DNA of 64,000 nucleotides from Belnapia sp. F-4-1 (GTDB lineage: Bacteria; Pseudomonadota; Alphaproteobacteria; Acetobacterales; Acetobacteraceae). Location: assembly GCF_000802185.1 (NCBI RefSeq), contig NZ_KN676113.1:2952856-3016855 (forward strand). Reading direction: 5' to 3'. The notes beneath the pieces were generated by a model. It searched no databases. It was not told the origin of the DNA and saw only the letters and a program-made list of their open reading frames with translations. The translations under genes were made by a program, and so were the position numbers. Below, piece by piece: positions 54,485 to 63,695 of this stretch (positions are counted from its first letter, which is position 1; every line of letters starts with the position of its first letter).

Positions 54485-54964
54485 ATGTCAGGCTCTGGCG
54501 AGATTCGCCCACATATGGAAGTGGTCGGCGCCGATGGCGTGCATGTCGGCACGGTGGACGGGCTGGAGCGCGGCGCGATCAAGCTGACGAAGCAGGACGA
54601 CCCTGACGGCAGCGGCCGGCACCACCACCACATCCCGCTCGGCGCCATCCGCATAATCGAGGGCGACCGGGTCTGGCTGACCATGCCAGCCAGCCAGGCC
54701 CGCGCCATGGCCGTCGGAGGCCAGTCGCCGGAGGACATGGAGGAGGGCAGCGCCGCAACCGACGAGGCCGGCATCGCCCGCCCGGACCGCACCGGCATCT
54801 CGCCGATGGAGGGCGGCGCCACCGGCAACATCCATGGCGGCGGCACCATGGCGCCGAGCGGCGGCGGGGCAGGGGGCACCGCCTCCTACAGCCAGGGCAG
54901 CGGCGGCGGCATCGCCCACGACCCGAACATGGACCCGAGCGGCCGCGGCGACCCGGACCGGTAG
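54485..54964 (+). CDS. DUF2171 protein
   Basis: A 159-residue protein. Residues 5-72 match DUF2171, a PRC-barrel-like fold (HMEVVGADGVHVGTVDGLE, HHHHIPLGAIRIIEGDRVWL). The C-terminal half is Gly/Asp-rich and low complexity. AAAGGAGG sits ahead of ATG 54485, 53 bp after the dioxygenase stop on the same strand. Family linked with stress in some bacteria; role unknown. A large hairpin follows. Confidence 0.87.
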   Translation: MSGSGEIRPHMEVVGADGVHVGTVDGLERGAIKLTKQDDPDGSGRHHHHIPLGAIRIIEGDRVWLTMPASQARAMAVGGQSPEDMEEGSAATDEAGIARPDRTGISPMEGGATGNIHGGGTMAPSGGGAGGTASYSQGSGGGIAHDPNMDPSGRGDPDR

Positions 54965-54970
54965 GCGGAA

Positions 54971-54992
54971 GGGGCCGCCGCGCGGCGGCCCC
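54971..54992. terminator. Perfect 22 bp palindromic hairpin
   Basis: GGGGCCGCCG and its complement form a perfect self-complementary 22-mer in the 37 bp between two convergent stops (54964 and 55002). No long T-tract on either strand; a bidirectional terminator is the simplest reading. Confidence 0.55.
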
Positions 54993-55001
54993 GCCCCTTG
55001 T

Positions 55002-56824
55002 TCACCCGAGCCAATCATAGACCCGGACGAAATCGACCATGATGTCGTAGCGGGCCGGCGCATCCGCGCCCGGCGCGCCGCCATACCAGGTGTCGCTCGG
55101 TACCCCGACATGGCCCTGCAGCCCGACCGTCATCTTCATGGTCGGGACGTTCTGCGTGTAGGTGTGCATCACCTGGCCATTGACGGTCATCGACACCCGG
55201 TCCGGCGTCCACTCCAGCCCGTAGACATGCCATTGGGTCAGGTCGATGTCATAGATATGGCTCTCGTACACGTCGCCGCCGGTCACCGGGTCGGGCCAGT
55301 GCTGGGCGACCATCCCGTTGCCCTTCGGCGTCTCGAGGATGTCGAGCTCCGGCGGCCAGACGCCGTTTGCTGCCGGCCAGAGCAGGAAGCACGGCCCCAT
55401 CCCCGTCACCTCGGCGCTCATCTTCGCCATGATCTCCACCTTGCCATAGGTGAAGGCGAAGCCCGGGTTCCATTGGTTCAGCGTGGTGGAGAGGCCGCCC
55501 GTCGCCCAGCTGCCGTCGGCCATCTTGGTGATGCCGATATCGAGCATCCCGTTGCCGACGCTGACCTGCGAGTTGTCCCAGCGGAAGGCGCCGTTCCAGT
55601 AGGTCGCGCCGCCATAGCTGATCGGCCACTTGGTCGAGTCGACCCGCGTGCCGCTGAAATCGTCGTTGAAGATCAGGTTGCCGAACTCGCCGGAGCCCGT
55701 GGAGGGCGCATAGGTCCAGGACGGGTCGACCAGCGTGTTCATCGCCGCGCCGCTGACGCCGGCCAGCATCACCGTGTCGCCCGAGCCCGGCCCGTAATGC
55801 ACCAGCGTGCCGCTGATGCCGCCCACCGACACCGCCTCCTGCCAGACGGAGAAGGTTCCGTCGGTGGTGATGGAGAGGCGGTCCTCGCCCGGCCTGAAAT
55901 CGGAAATGATGTCGGCGCCGTCGCCCGGCTTGAGGACGAAGACGTCGGCGCCGGCGCCGCCGGCCAGGCTGTCGTTGCCGAGGCCGCCGGTGATCGTGTC
56001 GCCGCCGCTGCCGCCGCTGATCGTGTCCGCGCCCAGCTTGCCGGTGAGCACGTCGTTGCCCGCCGTGCCGGCGAGGAGGAGGGTGTCGGAGGGCGGCGGC
56101 GCCTCGAAGAACGAGAAGCTCTTCACCCCGGTCGAGCCGAGAAAGAGGCTCGAATCCGAGACGTCGGCGCCACCGTAGCTCGCCCCCTCGACGTAGAGGT
56201 TGCGGTCCTGCGCCACCGAGCCGCCGTCGGTGAGGAAGTTGACGTCGACCTTGTGCGTGCCGGCGGTCCAGTCGCCCTTCAGGGTCAGCGTGTCGTACTG
56301 GCCCGAGCCCCGCAGCGCGGAGGCGGTGAAGGTGCCGCCGATCTGCACGCCATCGACCTTCACGGTGTACTGCGCGCTACCCTGCCAGTGATCCTGGGTG
56401 AGCTTCAGGACCAGGCTGTCCGACCGCTGCCGGCGGTGAGGGAGAGGGGGTTGAAGCTCGTCTGCGCCACATTCGCCGCCGGAACCAGCGACGGGTTGGT
56501 CAGCCATTCGAGCTTCGAGGTGGTCAGGCCGGCCAGAAAGATCGAATCGCTCCAGGAATCATTGTAAACGACGCTGACGCCCTGGATACCGTTGACGGTC
56601 GTCTGGTACACCCAGGGGTTGTAGCTGCCGCTGGCGATCGACAGCCGGTCCACCCCGAGCTGGAAGTCGTTGATGATGTCCGCCCCGTCGCCGGTCCTGA
56701 AGGCGAACAGGTCTGCCCCGGCCCCGCCGGTCATCAGGTCAGCGCCCGTGCCGCCGGTAATGGTGTCGGCCGCCGCTGCTCCCTTCAATGTGTCTTTGCT
56801 GGAGGTACCTGTGATGACGGGCAT
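55002..56824 (-). pseudogene. Frameshifted RTX-GH16 secreted glycanase
   Basis: Two overlapping frames give one protein of about 607 residues if one base is restored near 56421-56426. Frame one (from ATG 56824) begins with RTX-like ITGTSSKDTL and GGTGADLMTGGAGADLF. Frame two continues with a CBM-like SLVLKLTQDHWQGSAQYTV block, a second RTX region (GTAGNDVLTGKLGADTISGGSGGD) and a GH16 domain with catalytic ELDILE (ExDxxE). The natural joint reads LTAGSGSDS, reached by adding one base to GGTCG. Exported by type I secretion if intact. Could be a genuine inactivation or a sequence error. Confidence 0.8.
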
Positions 56825-56871
56825 GGGGGGATCTCACTAACAACAACCGAGGAGCACCCTCCTGTCCCCGT

Positions 56872-56900
56872 ATACAACTTCAAGTTGATAAGGCCGTCAA
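56872..56900 (-). promoter_or_regulatory. Candidate promoter with palindrome upstream of GH16 gene
   Basis: Minus-strand TTGACG, 17 bases, then TTGTAT. The spacer contains a perfect 13 bp dyad CAACTT-C-AAGTTG at 56875-56887 that could be an operator. The -10 is weak. Region 56825-57093 otherwise holds a coding-like minus fragment (see findings) and nothing else I can name. Confidence 0.35.
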
Positions 56901-57093
56901 ACTAAAACCGCGTGAATCGCAACCAATCCGCGTGAGTTACATCAAGCGCCGGCCAGGCCTGGTCCGCCAGCGCCAGCCGCACCCGCTGATCCAGCGGCAC
57001 CGTGTCACGGAGCCCGGACGAGTTGAGGAGGCAGGCAAGGCAGGAGGTGCCGATGCGGTTGGAGAGGTTCGTCGAAGGTTCTATAGCTGAGGG

Positions 57094-59313
57094 GTGTCCG
57101 CACCACGTCCCCACCCCCCTTCGCCCGGCGACGACTACCTCGCCCGCCTCAACCCCGAGCAGCGGGAGGCGGTCGAGACCCTTGACGGCCCGGTGCTGAT
57201 CCTGGCCGGCGCCGGCACCGGCAAGACCCGCGTGCTGACCACGCGCTTCGCCCATCTGCTGAAATCCGGCCGCGCCTGGCCCGGCCAGGTCCTCGCCGTC
57301 ACCTTCACCAACAAGGCGGCGCGCGAGATGCGCGAGCGCGTTTCCGCCATCCTCGGCCAGCCGGCCGAAGGCCTCTGGCTCGGCACCTTCCACGCCCTCT
57401 GCGCGCGGATGCTCCGCCGCCATGCAGAGTTCGTCGGCCTCACCAGCGCCTTCACCATCCTCGACACCGACGACCAGATGCGCCTGCTCAAGCAGGTGAT
57501 GGAGGCCGCCGGCATCGACCTGAAGCGCTGGCCCGCCCAGGGGCTGATGGGCCAGATCCAGCGCTGGAAGGACCGCGGCCTCGCCCCCGACCGCGTCACC
57601 CCGGCCGAGGACACGGACTACGCCGCGGGCAAGGCGCGCGGCCTCTACGCCGCCTACCAGTCCCGCCTGCGCGACCTCAACTGCTGCGACTTCGGCGACC
57701 TCATGCTGCATGTGACGGAGATCTTCCGCACCCGGCCCGAGGTGCTGGCCGACTGGCAGCGGCGCCTGCGCTACATCCTGGTCGACGAGTACCAGGACAC
57801 CAACCTCGTCCAGTACTACTGGCTCCGCCTGCTGGCGCAGTCGCACCGCAACATCTGCTGCGTCGGCGACGACGACCAGTCGATCTATTCCTGGCGCGGC
57901 GCCGAGATCGAGAACATCCTACGCTTCGAGAAGGACTTCCCGAACGCCAAGGTCGTCCGCCTCGAGAGCAACTACCGCTCGACCAAGCCGATCCTCGCCG
58001 CCGCCTCCCACCTCATCGCCCACAACAGCGGCCGCCTCGGCAAGACGCTGCGCGCCGGCCGCAACGATGCCGAAGGCGACAAGGTCCGCGTCGTCTCGCT
58101 CTGGGATTCCGAGGAGGAAGCCCGGATGGTCGGCGAGCGGATCGAGGCCTTCAAGCGCAGCGGCCACAAGCTCGCCGAGATCGCCATCCTGGTCCGCGCC
58201 GGCTTCCAGACCCGCGCCTTCGAGGAGCGGCTGATCACCCTCGGCCTGCCCTACCGCGTCATCGGCGGCCTCAAATTCTACGAGCGCGCCGAGATCCGCG
58301 ACGCCATGGCCTATCTCCGCGTCCTCGCCCAGCCGGCCGACGACCTGGCCTTCGAGCGCATCGTCAACACGCCGAAGCGCGGCCTCGGCGACACGGCGAT
58401 GCGCCGCATGCACGAGATCGCCCGCGCCGAGAGCATCCCGCTCGCCGCAGCCGCCCATCGCCTGCTGCCGAACCTCACCGCCAAGCCCCGCGCCGCCCTC
58501 GGCGAGCTGCTGCACGGCTTCGCCCGCTGGCGCGAAGGGCTGTCGAAGGAAGGGCATGTCGTCGTGGCCGCGACGCTGCTCGACGAGAGCGGCTACACGG
58601 AGATGTGGAAGCAGGACAAGTCGCCCGAAGCCCCCGGCCGGCTCGAGAACCTGAAGGAGTTCATCCGGGCCCTCGGCGAGTTCGAGAGCCTCGCCGGATT
58701 CCTCGAGCACGTCGCCCTGGTGATGGAGAACGACGAGAACTCGGATGGCGACCGCCTCTCGCTGATGACGCTGCACGCGGCGAAGGGCCTGGAATTCGAC
58801 ACCGTCTTCCTCCCCGGCTGGGAGGAGGGCCTCTTCCCCCATGCCCGCGCCATGGAGGAGGGCGGCGAGAAGGGGCTCGAGGAGGAGCGCCGCCTCGCCT
58901 ATGTGGGCATCACGCGCGCTCGGAAGCAGGCCATCATCTCCGCCGCCGCCAACCGCCGCATCTATGGCAACTGGTCCGCCTCCGTCCCCAGCCGCTTCCT
59001 CGAGGAACTGCCGGCCGCCCATATCCGGCGCGAAGGCAGCGCCAGCATGGCCCGCCAGCGCGTCGCCGAGATGCCCTCCGTCTTCACCGGCGCCGGCGGG
59101 CTGCAATCCCGCAAGCCGCGGGTGATCGAGGCCGGCGCCTGGGAAGTCCAAGCCCGCCCCTCCCACGCCCAGCCGCTGAAGCCCGGCGAGCGCGTCTTCC
59201 ACAAGAAATTCGGCTATGGCCGGGTGACGGCGGTGGACGACAACCGCGTCGAGGTCGATTTCGAGAAATCCGACCCCAAGCGGGTGCTGGACAGCTTCCT
59301 GGAGCGCGCCTGA
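57094..59313 (+). CDS. uvrD: ATP-dependent DNA helicase UvrD/PcrA
   Basis: A 739-residue superfamily 1A helicase acting in nucleotide excision and mismatch repair. Walker A AGAGTGKT (38-45), TFTNKAAREMRERV, GTFHALCARML, Walker B VDEYQDTN, DDDQSIYSWRGA, LESNYRST, MTLHAAKGLEF and VGITRARK are all present, and the C-terminus has the Tudor-like HKKFGYGRVTAVDDNRVEVDFE. GTG 57094 is the start, but its ribosome site is poor. Its TGA overlaps the prmA ATG. Confidence 0.95.
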   Translation: MSAPRPHPPSPGDDYLARLNPEQREAVETLDGPVLILAGAGTGKTRVLTTRFAHLLKSGRAWPGQVLAVTFTNKAAREMRERVSAILGQPAEGLWLGTFHALCARMLRRHAEFVGLTSAFTILDTDDQMRLLKQVMEAAGIDLKRWPAQGLMGQIQRWKDRGLAPDRVTPAEDTDYAAGKARGLYAAYQSRLRDLNCCDFGDLMLHVTEIFRTRPEVLADWQRRLRYILVDEYQDTNLVQYYWLRLLAQSHRNICCVGDDDQSIYSWRGAEIENILRFEKDFPNAKVVRLESNYRSTKPILAAASHLIAHNSGRLGKTLRAGRNDAEGDKVRVVSLWDSEEEARMVGERIEAFKRSGHKLAEIAILVRAGFQTRAFEERLITLGLPYRVIGGLKFYERAEIRDAMAYLRVLAQPADDLAFERIVNTPKRGLGDTAMRRMHEIARAESIPLAAAAHRLLPNLTAKPRAALGELLHGFARWREGLSKEGHVVVAATLLDESGYTEMWKQDKSPEAPGRLENLKEFIRALGEFESLAGFLEHVALVMENDENSDGDRLSLMTLHAAKGLEFDTVFLPGWEEGLFPHARAMEEGGEKGLEEERRLAYVGITRARKQAIISAAANRRIYGNWSASVPSRFLEELPAAHIRREGSASMARQRVAEMPSVFTGAGGLQSRKPRVIEAGAWEVQARPSHAQPLKPGERVFHKKFGYGRVTAVDDNRVEVDFEKSDPKRVLDSFLERA

Positions 59314-60200
59314 TGCTGTCCCGCCGCCGTGCCGAGCCGTTGGAAGTGCTCACCATCGAAGGCTTGCCCGAGGTGGCCATCCCTGCCTTCGAGGCCGCCT
59401 TGCAGACCGTCTGCGCCACGGTTGCCTATTTTCGCGAGGAGCCGGCCGAGACTTGGCGCCTCGAAGGCGTCCGCGAGGCCGGCGCGCGTGACGATGAGCT
59501 GGAAGGCGCGCTCGCCCTGGCGGCCCTGGTCTCCGGCATCGACATGCCCGCGCTCCAGGCCGGCCCGATCGAGGCCGAGGGCTGGCTCGCCCGCACCATC
59601 GAGAGCTTCCCCGAGGCGCCGGTCGGCCGCCGCTTCCTGATCCGCCCGACCCACCTGCCGAATCCGCGGGAGCACGGCCGCATCGTCCTGCGGCTGGATG
59701 CCGGCCTCGCCTTCGGCAGCGGCGAGCATGCCTCGACGCAGGGTTGCCTCATGGCCTTCGAGGGCATGGCGCATCGCCGCCCGCGCCGGATCCTCGATCT
59801 CGGCACCGGCTCGGCGATCCTCGCCCTTGCCGCGGCGCTGTGGCTGAAACGCCCCGTACTGGCGACGGATATCGACCCCTGGTCGGTCCGCGTCGCGCGG
59901 GAGAATGCAGCGCTGAACGGGGTACAGCGCCTGCTGCATCCGCGCCTGGCGGATGGCTGGAAGAGCCGGGCGATGCAGGCCCGGAATTACGACCTGGTCT
60001 TCGCCAACATCCTTGCGCGGCCGCTCTGCGCCATGGCGCATGAGCTGGCGGCGCATCTGGCCCCGGGCGGCACCGCCATCCTCGCCGGGCTGCTCGGCAC
60101 CCAGGCACGGATGGTGCTGGCGGCGCATCGCCGCCAGGGCCTCAGGCTGGAGCGGCGCATTGATATCGGCGCCTGGACCACGCTGGTCCTGCGCCGGTAG
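59313..60200 (+). CDS. prmA: Ribosomal protein L11 methyltransferase
   Basis: A 295-residue class I methyltransferase that trimethylates L11. SAM-binding motif I is DLGTGSAILALAAALWL, the acidic loop ATDIDPWSVRVARENAALNG follows, and NILARPLCAMA is the PrmA-type NxLxxPL motif. GLAFGSGEHASTQGCLMA is the typical GTGxHxTT-like block. TGATG overlap with uvrD gives translational coupling. A small divergent DUF1127 gene follows. Confidence 0.92.
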   Translation: MLSRRRAEPLEVLTIEGLPEVAIPAFEAALQTVCATVAYFREEPAETWRLEGVREAGARDDELEGALALAALVSGIDMPALQAGPIEAEGWLARTIESFPEAPVGRRFLIRPTHLPNPREHGRIVLRLDAGLAFGSGEHASTQGCLMAFEGMAHRRPRRILDLGTGSAILALAAALWLKRPVLATDIDPWSVRVARENAALNGVQRLLHPRLADGWKSRAMQARNYDLVFANILARPLCAMAHELAAHLAPGGTAILAGLLGTQARMVLAAHRRQGLRLERRIDIGAWTTLVLRR

Positions 60201-60214
60201 CGATGCCCCGTGCC

Positions 60215-60493
60215 TTAGCGCTTCAGCTCACCGCGAGCGACGCGGTCGAGATCGCCGCGGGTCAGGCCGATATCGCTCAGCTCGCGCTCGGAGAGCGAGG
60301 CCAGCTCGGCGCGCAGCCGGGCCCGGGCCGGCCAGCCGAAGATCGCATCGGCGATCCGCGCCAGACCGTGCAGCAGGGCCGCCTGGTTCGCGCGGCCGGC
60401 TGCCTCGCGCAGCGAGGCGATCTGCTCGGCGGCGGGGTTGCGGGGCAGGGGGAGCAGCAGAGCTGCCTCCACCTTGGTCATGCGGGCGTCCAT
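60215..60493 (-). CDS. DUF1127 small protein
   Basis: A 92-residue basic protein ending in the DUF1127 motif: RLRAELASLSERELSDIGLTRGDLDRVARGELKR. Such small arginine-rich proteins in alphaproteobacteria can bind RNA or influence metabolism. ATG 60493 follows AAGGATTGGAA. Between it and pepP lie 173 bp that should contain both promoters; I recognise no specific site there. Confidence 0.88.
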   Translation of the reverse strand: MDARMTKVEAALLLPLPRNPAAEQIASLREAAGRANQAALLHGLARIADAIFGWPARARLRAELASLSERELSDIGLTRGDLDRVARGELKR

Positions 60494-60666
60494 GGTTTGG
60501 GTTCCAATCCTTGCGAGGCGGGTTTTCCCGTCTCGCTTCGCAGTGCAGCAATTAGGCACGAAACCAGATTGTTGCATCTGCGAAGAGCACAGTGGAGCCA
60601 TGCGGCGGGCGCCGAGCTTTGCCACGATCCCTGCATTTTTGTTTTACCATTTCGTGAGGGTTGCCG

Positions 60667-62439
60667 ATGAATTCCGCCGAACGTCTCGCCGCTCTCCGCG
60701 CCGAACTCGCCCGCGCCGGAGTCGACGGCTTCCTCATTCCGCGCGCCGACGAGTATCTCGGCGAATACGTCCCGCCTTCAGGCGAGCGCCTGGCCTGGCT
60801 CACCGGCTTCACCGGCAGCGCCGGCCTCGCCGTGGTGCTGATGGACCGCGCCGCCCTCTTCACCGATGGCCGCTACACCACCCAGGCCGCCCAGCAGACT
60901 GACACCACGCTTTGGGAGCAGCGCCACATCACCGAGCAGCCCGCCGCCGATTGGCTCGCCGAGCACGCCGCCGGCCGCCGCATCGGCTACGACCCCTGGC
61001 TCCACGCCGAAGGCGCCCTGGCCCGGCTGGAGCGCCCCGGCGTCGCCCTGGTCCCGCTCGTCGCCAACCCGCTCGACGCCGTCTGGGCTGACCGCCCCGC
61101 GCCGCCGATGGCCGAGGCCCGCCCGCACCCGCTGCGCTATGCCGGCGTCGCCGCCGCCGAGAAGCGCGCCAATGCCGCCGAGTCCCTGCGTGCCGCCGGC
61201 GAAGATGCCGCCGTGCTGGCCGACCCGCACTCCCTCGCCTGGCTGCTGAACATCCGCGGCGGCGACCTCGACCACACCCCGCTCGCCCTCGGTTTCGCCC
61301 TGCTGCGCGCCGATGCCTCCGCCGAGCTCTACATGGACCCGGCCAAGGTCCCGGCCGAGACGCGCAGCCATCTTGGCAATGACGTGGTGGTCCGCCCCCG
61401 CTCCGAACTCCCCGCCGCCCTGTCGGGCCTTGCGGGGAAGACGGTCCGCCTCGACCCGGATGCAACGCCTGCCTGGTTCGCTGCCCGCCTGCGCGAGGCC
61501 GGCGCCACCATCGCCCCGGGCCACGACCCCTGCCGCCTGCCGCGCGCCTGCAAGAACACGGTGGAGCGCGAGGGCGCCCGGAGCGCCCACCGGCGGGATG
61601 CGGTGGCGCTCGCCCGCTTCCTCGCCTGGTTCGCCGCCGCCGCGCCCACCGGCCGCGAGACGGAGATGAGCGCCGCCGAGCGCCTGCTCGCCTTCCGCCG
61701 CGAGGTGCCGCTTTTCCAGGCCGAAAGCTTCCCCGCCATCAGCGGCGCCGGCGAGAACGGCGCCGTCATCCATTACCGCGTGACGCCCGAGACCAACCGC
61801 CCCATCCGCCCGGGCGAGTGCTACCTGACCGATAGCGGCGCCCAATTCCTCGACGGCACCACCGATGTGACGCGTACCCTTTGGACCGGCCCCGGCCCGG
61901 CGCCCGAAGCGCTGCGCGCCCGCTACACCCGCGTCCTCCAGGGGCATGTGGCGCTCGCCACGCTGCGCTTCCCGAAGGGCGTCGCCGGCCCGCATATCGA
62001 CGCCATCGCCCGCCGCGCCCTCTGGCAGGCCGGGCTCGATTTCGACCACGGGACGGGGCATGGCGTCGGCAGCTTCCTTTCCGTCCATGAAGGCCCCGCC
62101 TCCATCAGCCGCGCCGCGAAGCCCGTCCCCCTCGCCGCCGGGATGATCCTTTCCGACGAGCCCGGCTACTACCTGCCCGGCCAGTACGGCATCCGCATCG
62201 AGAACCTCCTCCTTGTCCGCGATGCCGAGCCGCAGCCTGACCAGGTGAAGCCCTTCCTCGAATTCGAGCCTCTGACCCTCGCCCCCTATGCCCGCGCCCT
62301 GATCGATGCCGGCCTGCTCTCGGCGGCCGAGCGCGGCTGGATCGACGCCTATCACGCCCGCGTCCTCGCCTTGGTCGCCCCCGGCTGCGACACCGCCACC
62401 TCCGCATGGCTGGAGGAGGCCTGCCGCCCGCTCAGCTGA
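60667..62439 (+). CDS. pepP: Xaa-Pro aminopeptidase (M24B)
   Basis: A 590-residue aminopeptidase P of the eukaryotic-like, three-domain type. Two N-terminal creatinase-like domains (FTGSAGLAVVL, FTDGRYTTQA) precede the catalytic pita-bread domain, with ligands in YLTDSGAQFLDGTTDVTRT (two Asp), GTGHGVGSFLSVHEGP (His) and LSDEPGYYLPGQYGIRIENL (Glu pair). ATG 60667 with GAGGG upstream is preferred to TTG 60661. Its end overlaps the convergent RTX-like gene by eight bases. Confidence 0.92.
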   Translation: MNSAERLAALRAELARAGVDGFLIPRADEYLGEYVPPSGERLAWLTGFTGSAGLAVVLMDRAALFTDGRYTTQAAQQTDTTLWEQRHITEQPAADWLAEHAAGRRIGYDPWLHAEGALARLERPGVALVPLVANPLDAVWADRPAPPMAEARPHPLRYAGVAAAEKRANAAESLRAAGEDAAVLADPHSLAWLLNIRGGDLDHTPLALGFALLRADASAELYMDPAKVPAETRSHLGNDVVVRPRSELPAALSGLAGKTVRLDPDATPAWFAARLREAGATIAPGHDPCRLPRACKNTVEREGARSAHRRDAVALARFLAWFAAAAPTGRETEMSAAERLLAFRREVPLFQAESFPAISGAGENGAVIHYRVTPETNRPIRPGECYLTDSGAQFLDGTTDVTRTLWTGPGPAPEALRARYTRVLQGHVALATLRFPKGVAGPHIDAIARRALWQAGLDFDHGTGHGVGSFLSVHEGPASISRAAKPVPLAAGMILSDEPGYYLPGQYGIRIENLLLVRDAEPQPDQVKPFLEFEPLTLAPYARALIDAGLLSAAERGWIDAYHARVLALVAPGCDTATSAWLEEACRPLS

Positions 62440-63637
62440 TGCCCGGCAGGGTCCGCGTCCCGGTCAGCTCTCCGCCATAAGCCCGATCATCGAAGATGAA
62501 GCTGACCCGCCCTGGCGTGTAGTTGCGGATGGTGATGGCGTCGCGCCCGCCAGGCAGGGTGAGGGTGAGATCCGTGCCATCCAGCCTGGCGGTGACATCC
62601 TGCGTCCCGAAGCCTTGGAGCACCAGCGCGGCATGAGCGCTGCCGTGCCCCGGCTCGCCCGCGGATGGCAACCCCATGCGGAACCCGCCCCAGTCGTCGA
62701 TCCCGATCGCCTGCGCCTCGACGGACCCAGTCCCGTCGCCGATCACCGGCCGCGAGCCGCCCTGCTGCACGCCGCTCTCGATGGGCGGCAGGACGACCTC
62801 ATCCAAGCCGTCGCCCGGCCGGTAGACCAGTGTCGAAAGCTCCGCATTGCCGAGATGGACGCTGTCCTGGCCCGTCCCCGCATTCACCCATTGCGCGCCG
62901 CTGACCGTGTCATCGCCCGCCCCGGCCGAGACAGTCGTCCCCATTCCCTGCACCGAGATCACGTCATTGCCCTTGCCGCTGCGGACCGTGCCGTAATGCC
63001 CGGTGATGATCGCCATGTTGTCGCCATCGCCAAGGTCGATATCGCTGAAGTCGCCGAAGCGCGCCGAAACCTGGTCATCCCCCGCCCCGGCATCGAGGCT
63101 GAGCCGCCCCGTCGTATCCGCCGCGATCAGGTCCTTCCCGCTGCCCGTGGTGACCTGCAGTGCCGCCGACTGCGCCCGGTCCGCAACCAGGGCATGGGCG
63201 CTGATGAGGTTATCCCCGGCCGGTGCCGCGACTTGCGCCACCGCACCGCCCGCCGGCGTGATGGAGACGGTCGAGGTGGCATTCCCTGTCGAAGCCGGGT
63301 CGACCTGCACGCCCGCCACTGCCGGCGGCTGGCTGCCGCCCGATACCGCCGCGATGCTGCCCGCCCCGCCGAGCGTCCCCGATCCCGGCGCCGTCAGCCT
63401 GATTCCCGGCGGCCCATAGACCTGCGGCGCAGAGGGGCGCGCCTGCCCGCCATTCATCGCCTGGATGAGGCCGAGCAGCAGCCGCGCCTGCGCCGACAGC
63501 TCGACACTGTCCTGCGTCCCCCCGCCAGCCGCGGGTTGGGTGGTGGCCGCGCTCACAGATCCGCCGCCGGCGGTGGCCGGCGTTGCCCGGGTGTAGGCCT
63601 GCCTGGCCCAGAAGCTGAGGTCCGCTGCGCTGAGCAT
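62432..63637 (-). CDS. RTX-like calcium-binding protein of unknown function
   Basis: A 401-residue protein without a signal peptide. The middle holds RTX-like beta-roll repeats in relaxed form (DAGAGDDQVSARFGDFSDIDLGDGDN, GKGNDVISVQGMGT, SAGAGDDTVSGAQW), and the C-terminal stretch FVFDDRAYGG-like YTPGRVSFIFDDRAYGGELTG may be the type I secretion signal region. N-terminus ELSAQARLLLGLIQAM could be a targeting segment. No catalytic domain. ATG 63637 start. Possibly a secreted adhesin or matrix protein. Confidence 0.78.
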   Translation of the reverse strand: MLSAADLSFWARQAYTRATPATAGGGSVSAATTQPAAGGGTQDSVELSAQARLLLGLIQAMNGGQARPSAPQVYGPPGIRLTAPGSGTLGGAGSIAAVSGGSQPPAVAGVQVDPASTGNATSTVSITPAGGAVAQVAAPAGDNLISAHALVADRAQSAALQVTTGSGKDLIAADTTGRLSLDAGAGDDQVSARFGDFSDIDLGDGDNMAIITGHYGTVRSGKGNDVISVQGMGTTVSAGAGDDTVSGAQWVNAGTGQDSVHLGNAELSTLVYRPGDGLDEVVLPPIESGVQQGGSRPVIGDGTGSVEAQAIGIDDWGGFRMGLPSAGEPGHGSAHAALVLQGFGTQDVTARLDGTDLTLTLPGGRDAITIRNYTPGRVSFIFDDRAYGGELTGTRTLPGIS

Positions 63638-63695
63638 GGCCTTGCGATGCGTTTTGCCCGCCCAGCTTGCCCCCGCGAGGGTTAAGGAAGGGTTC

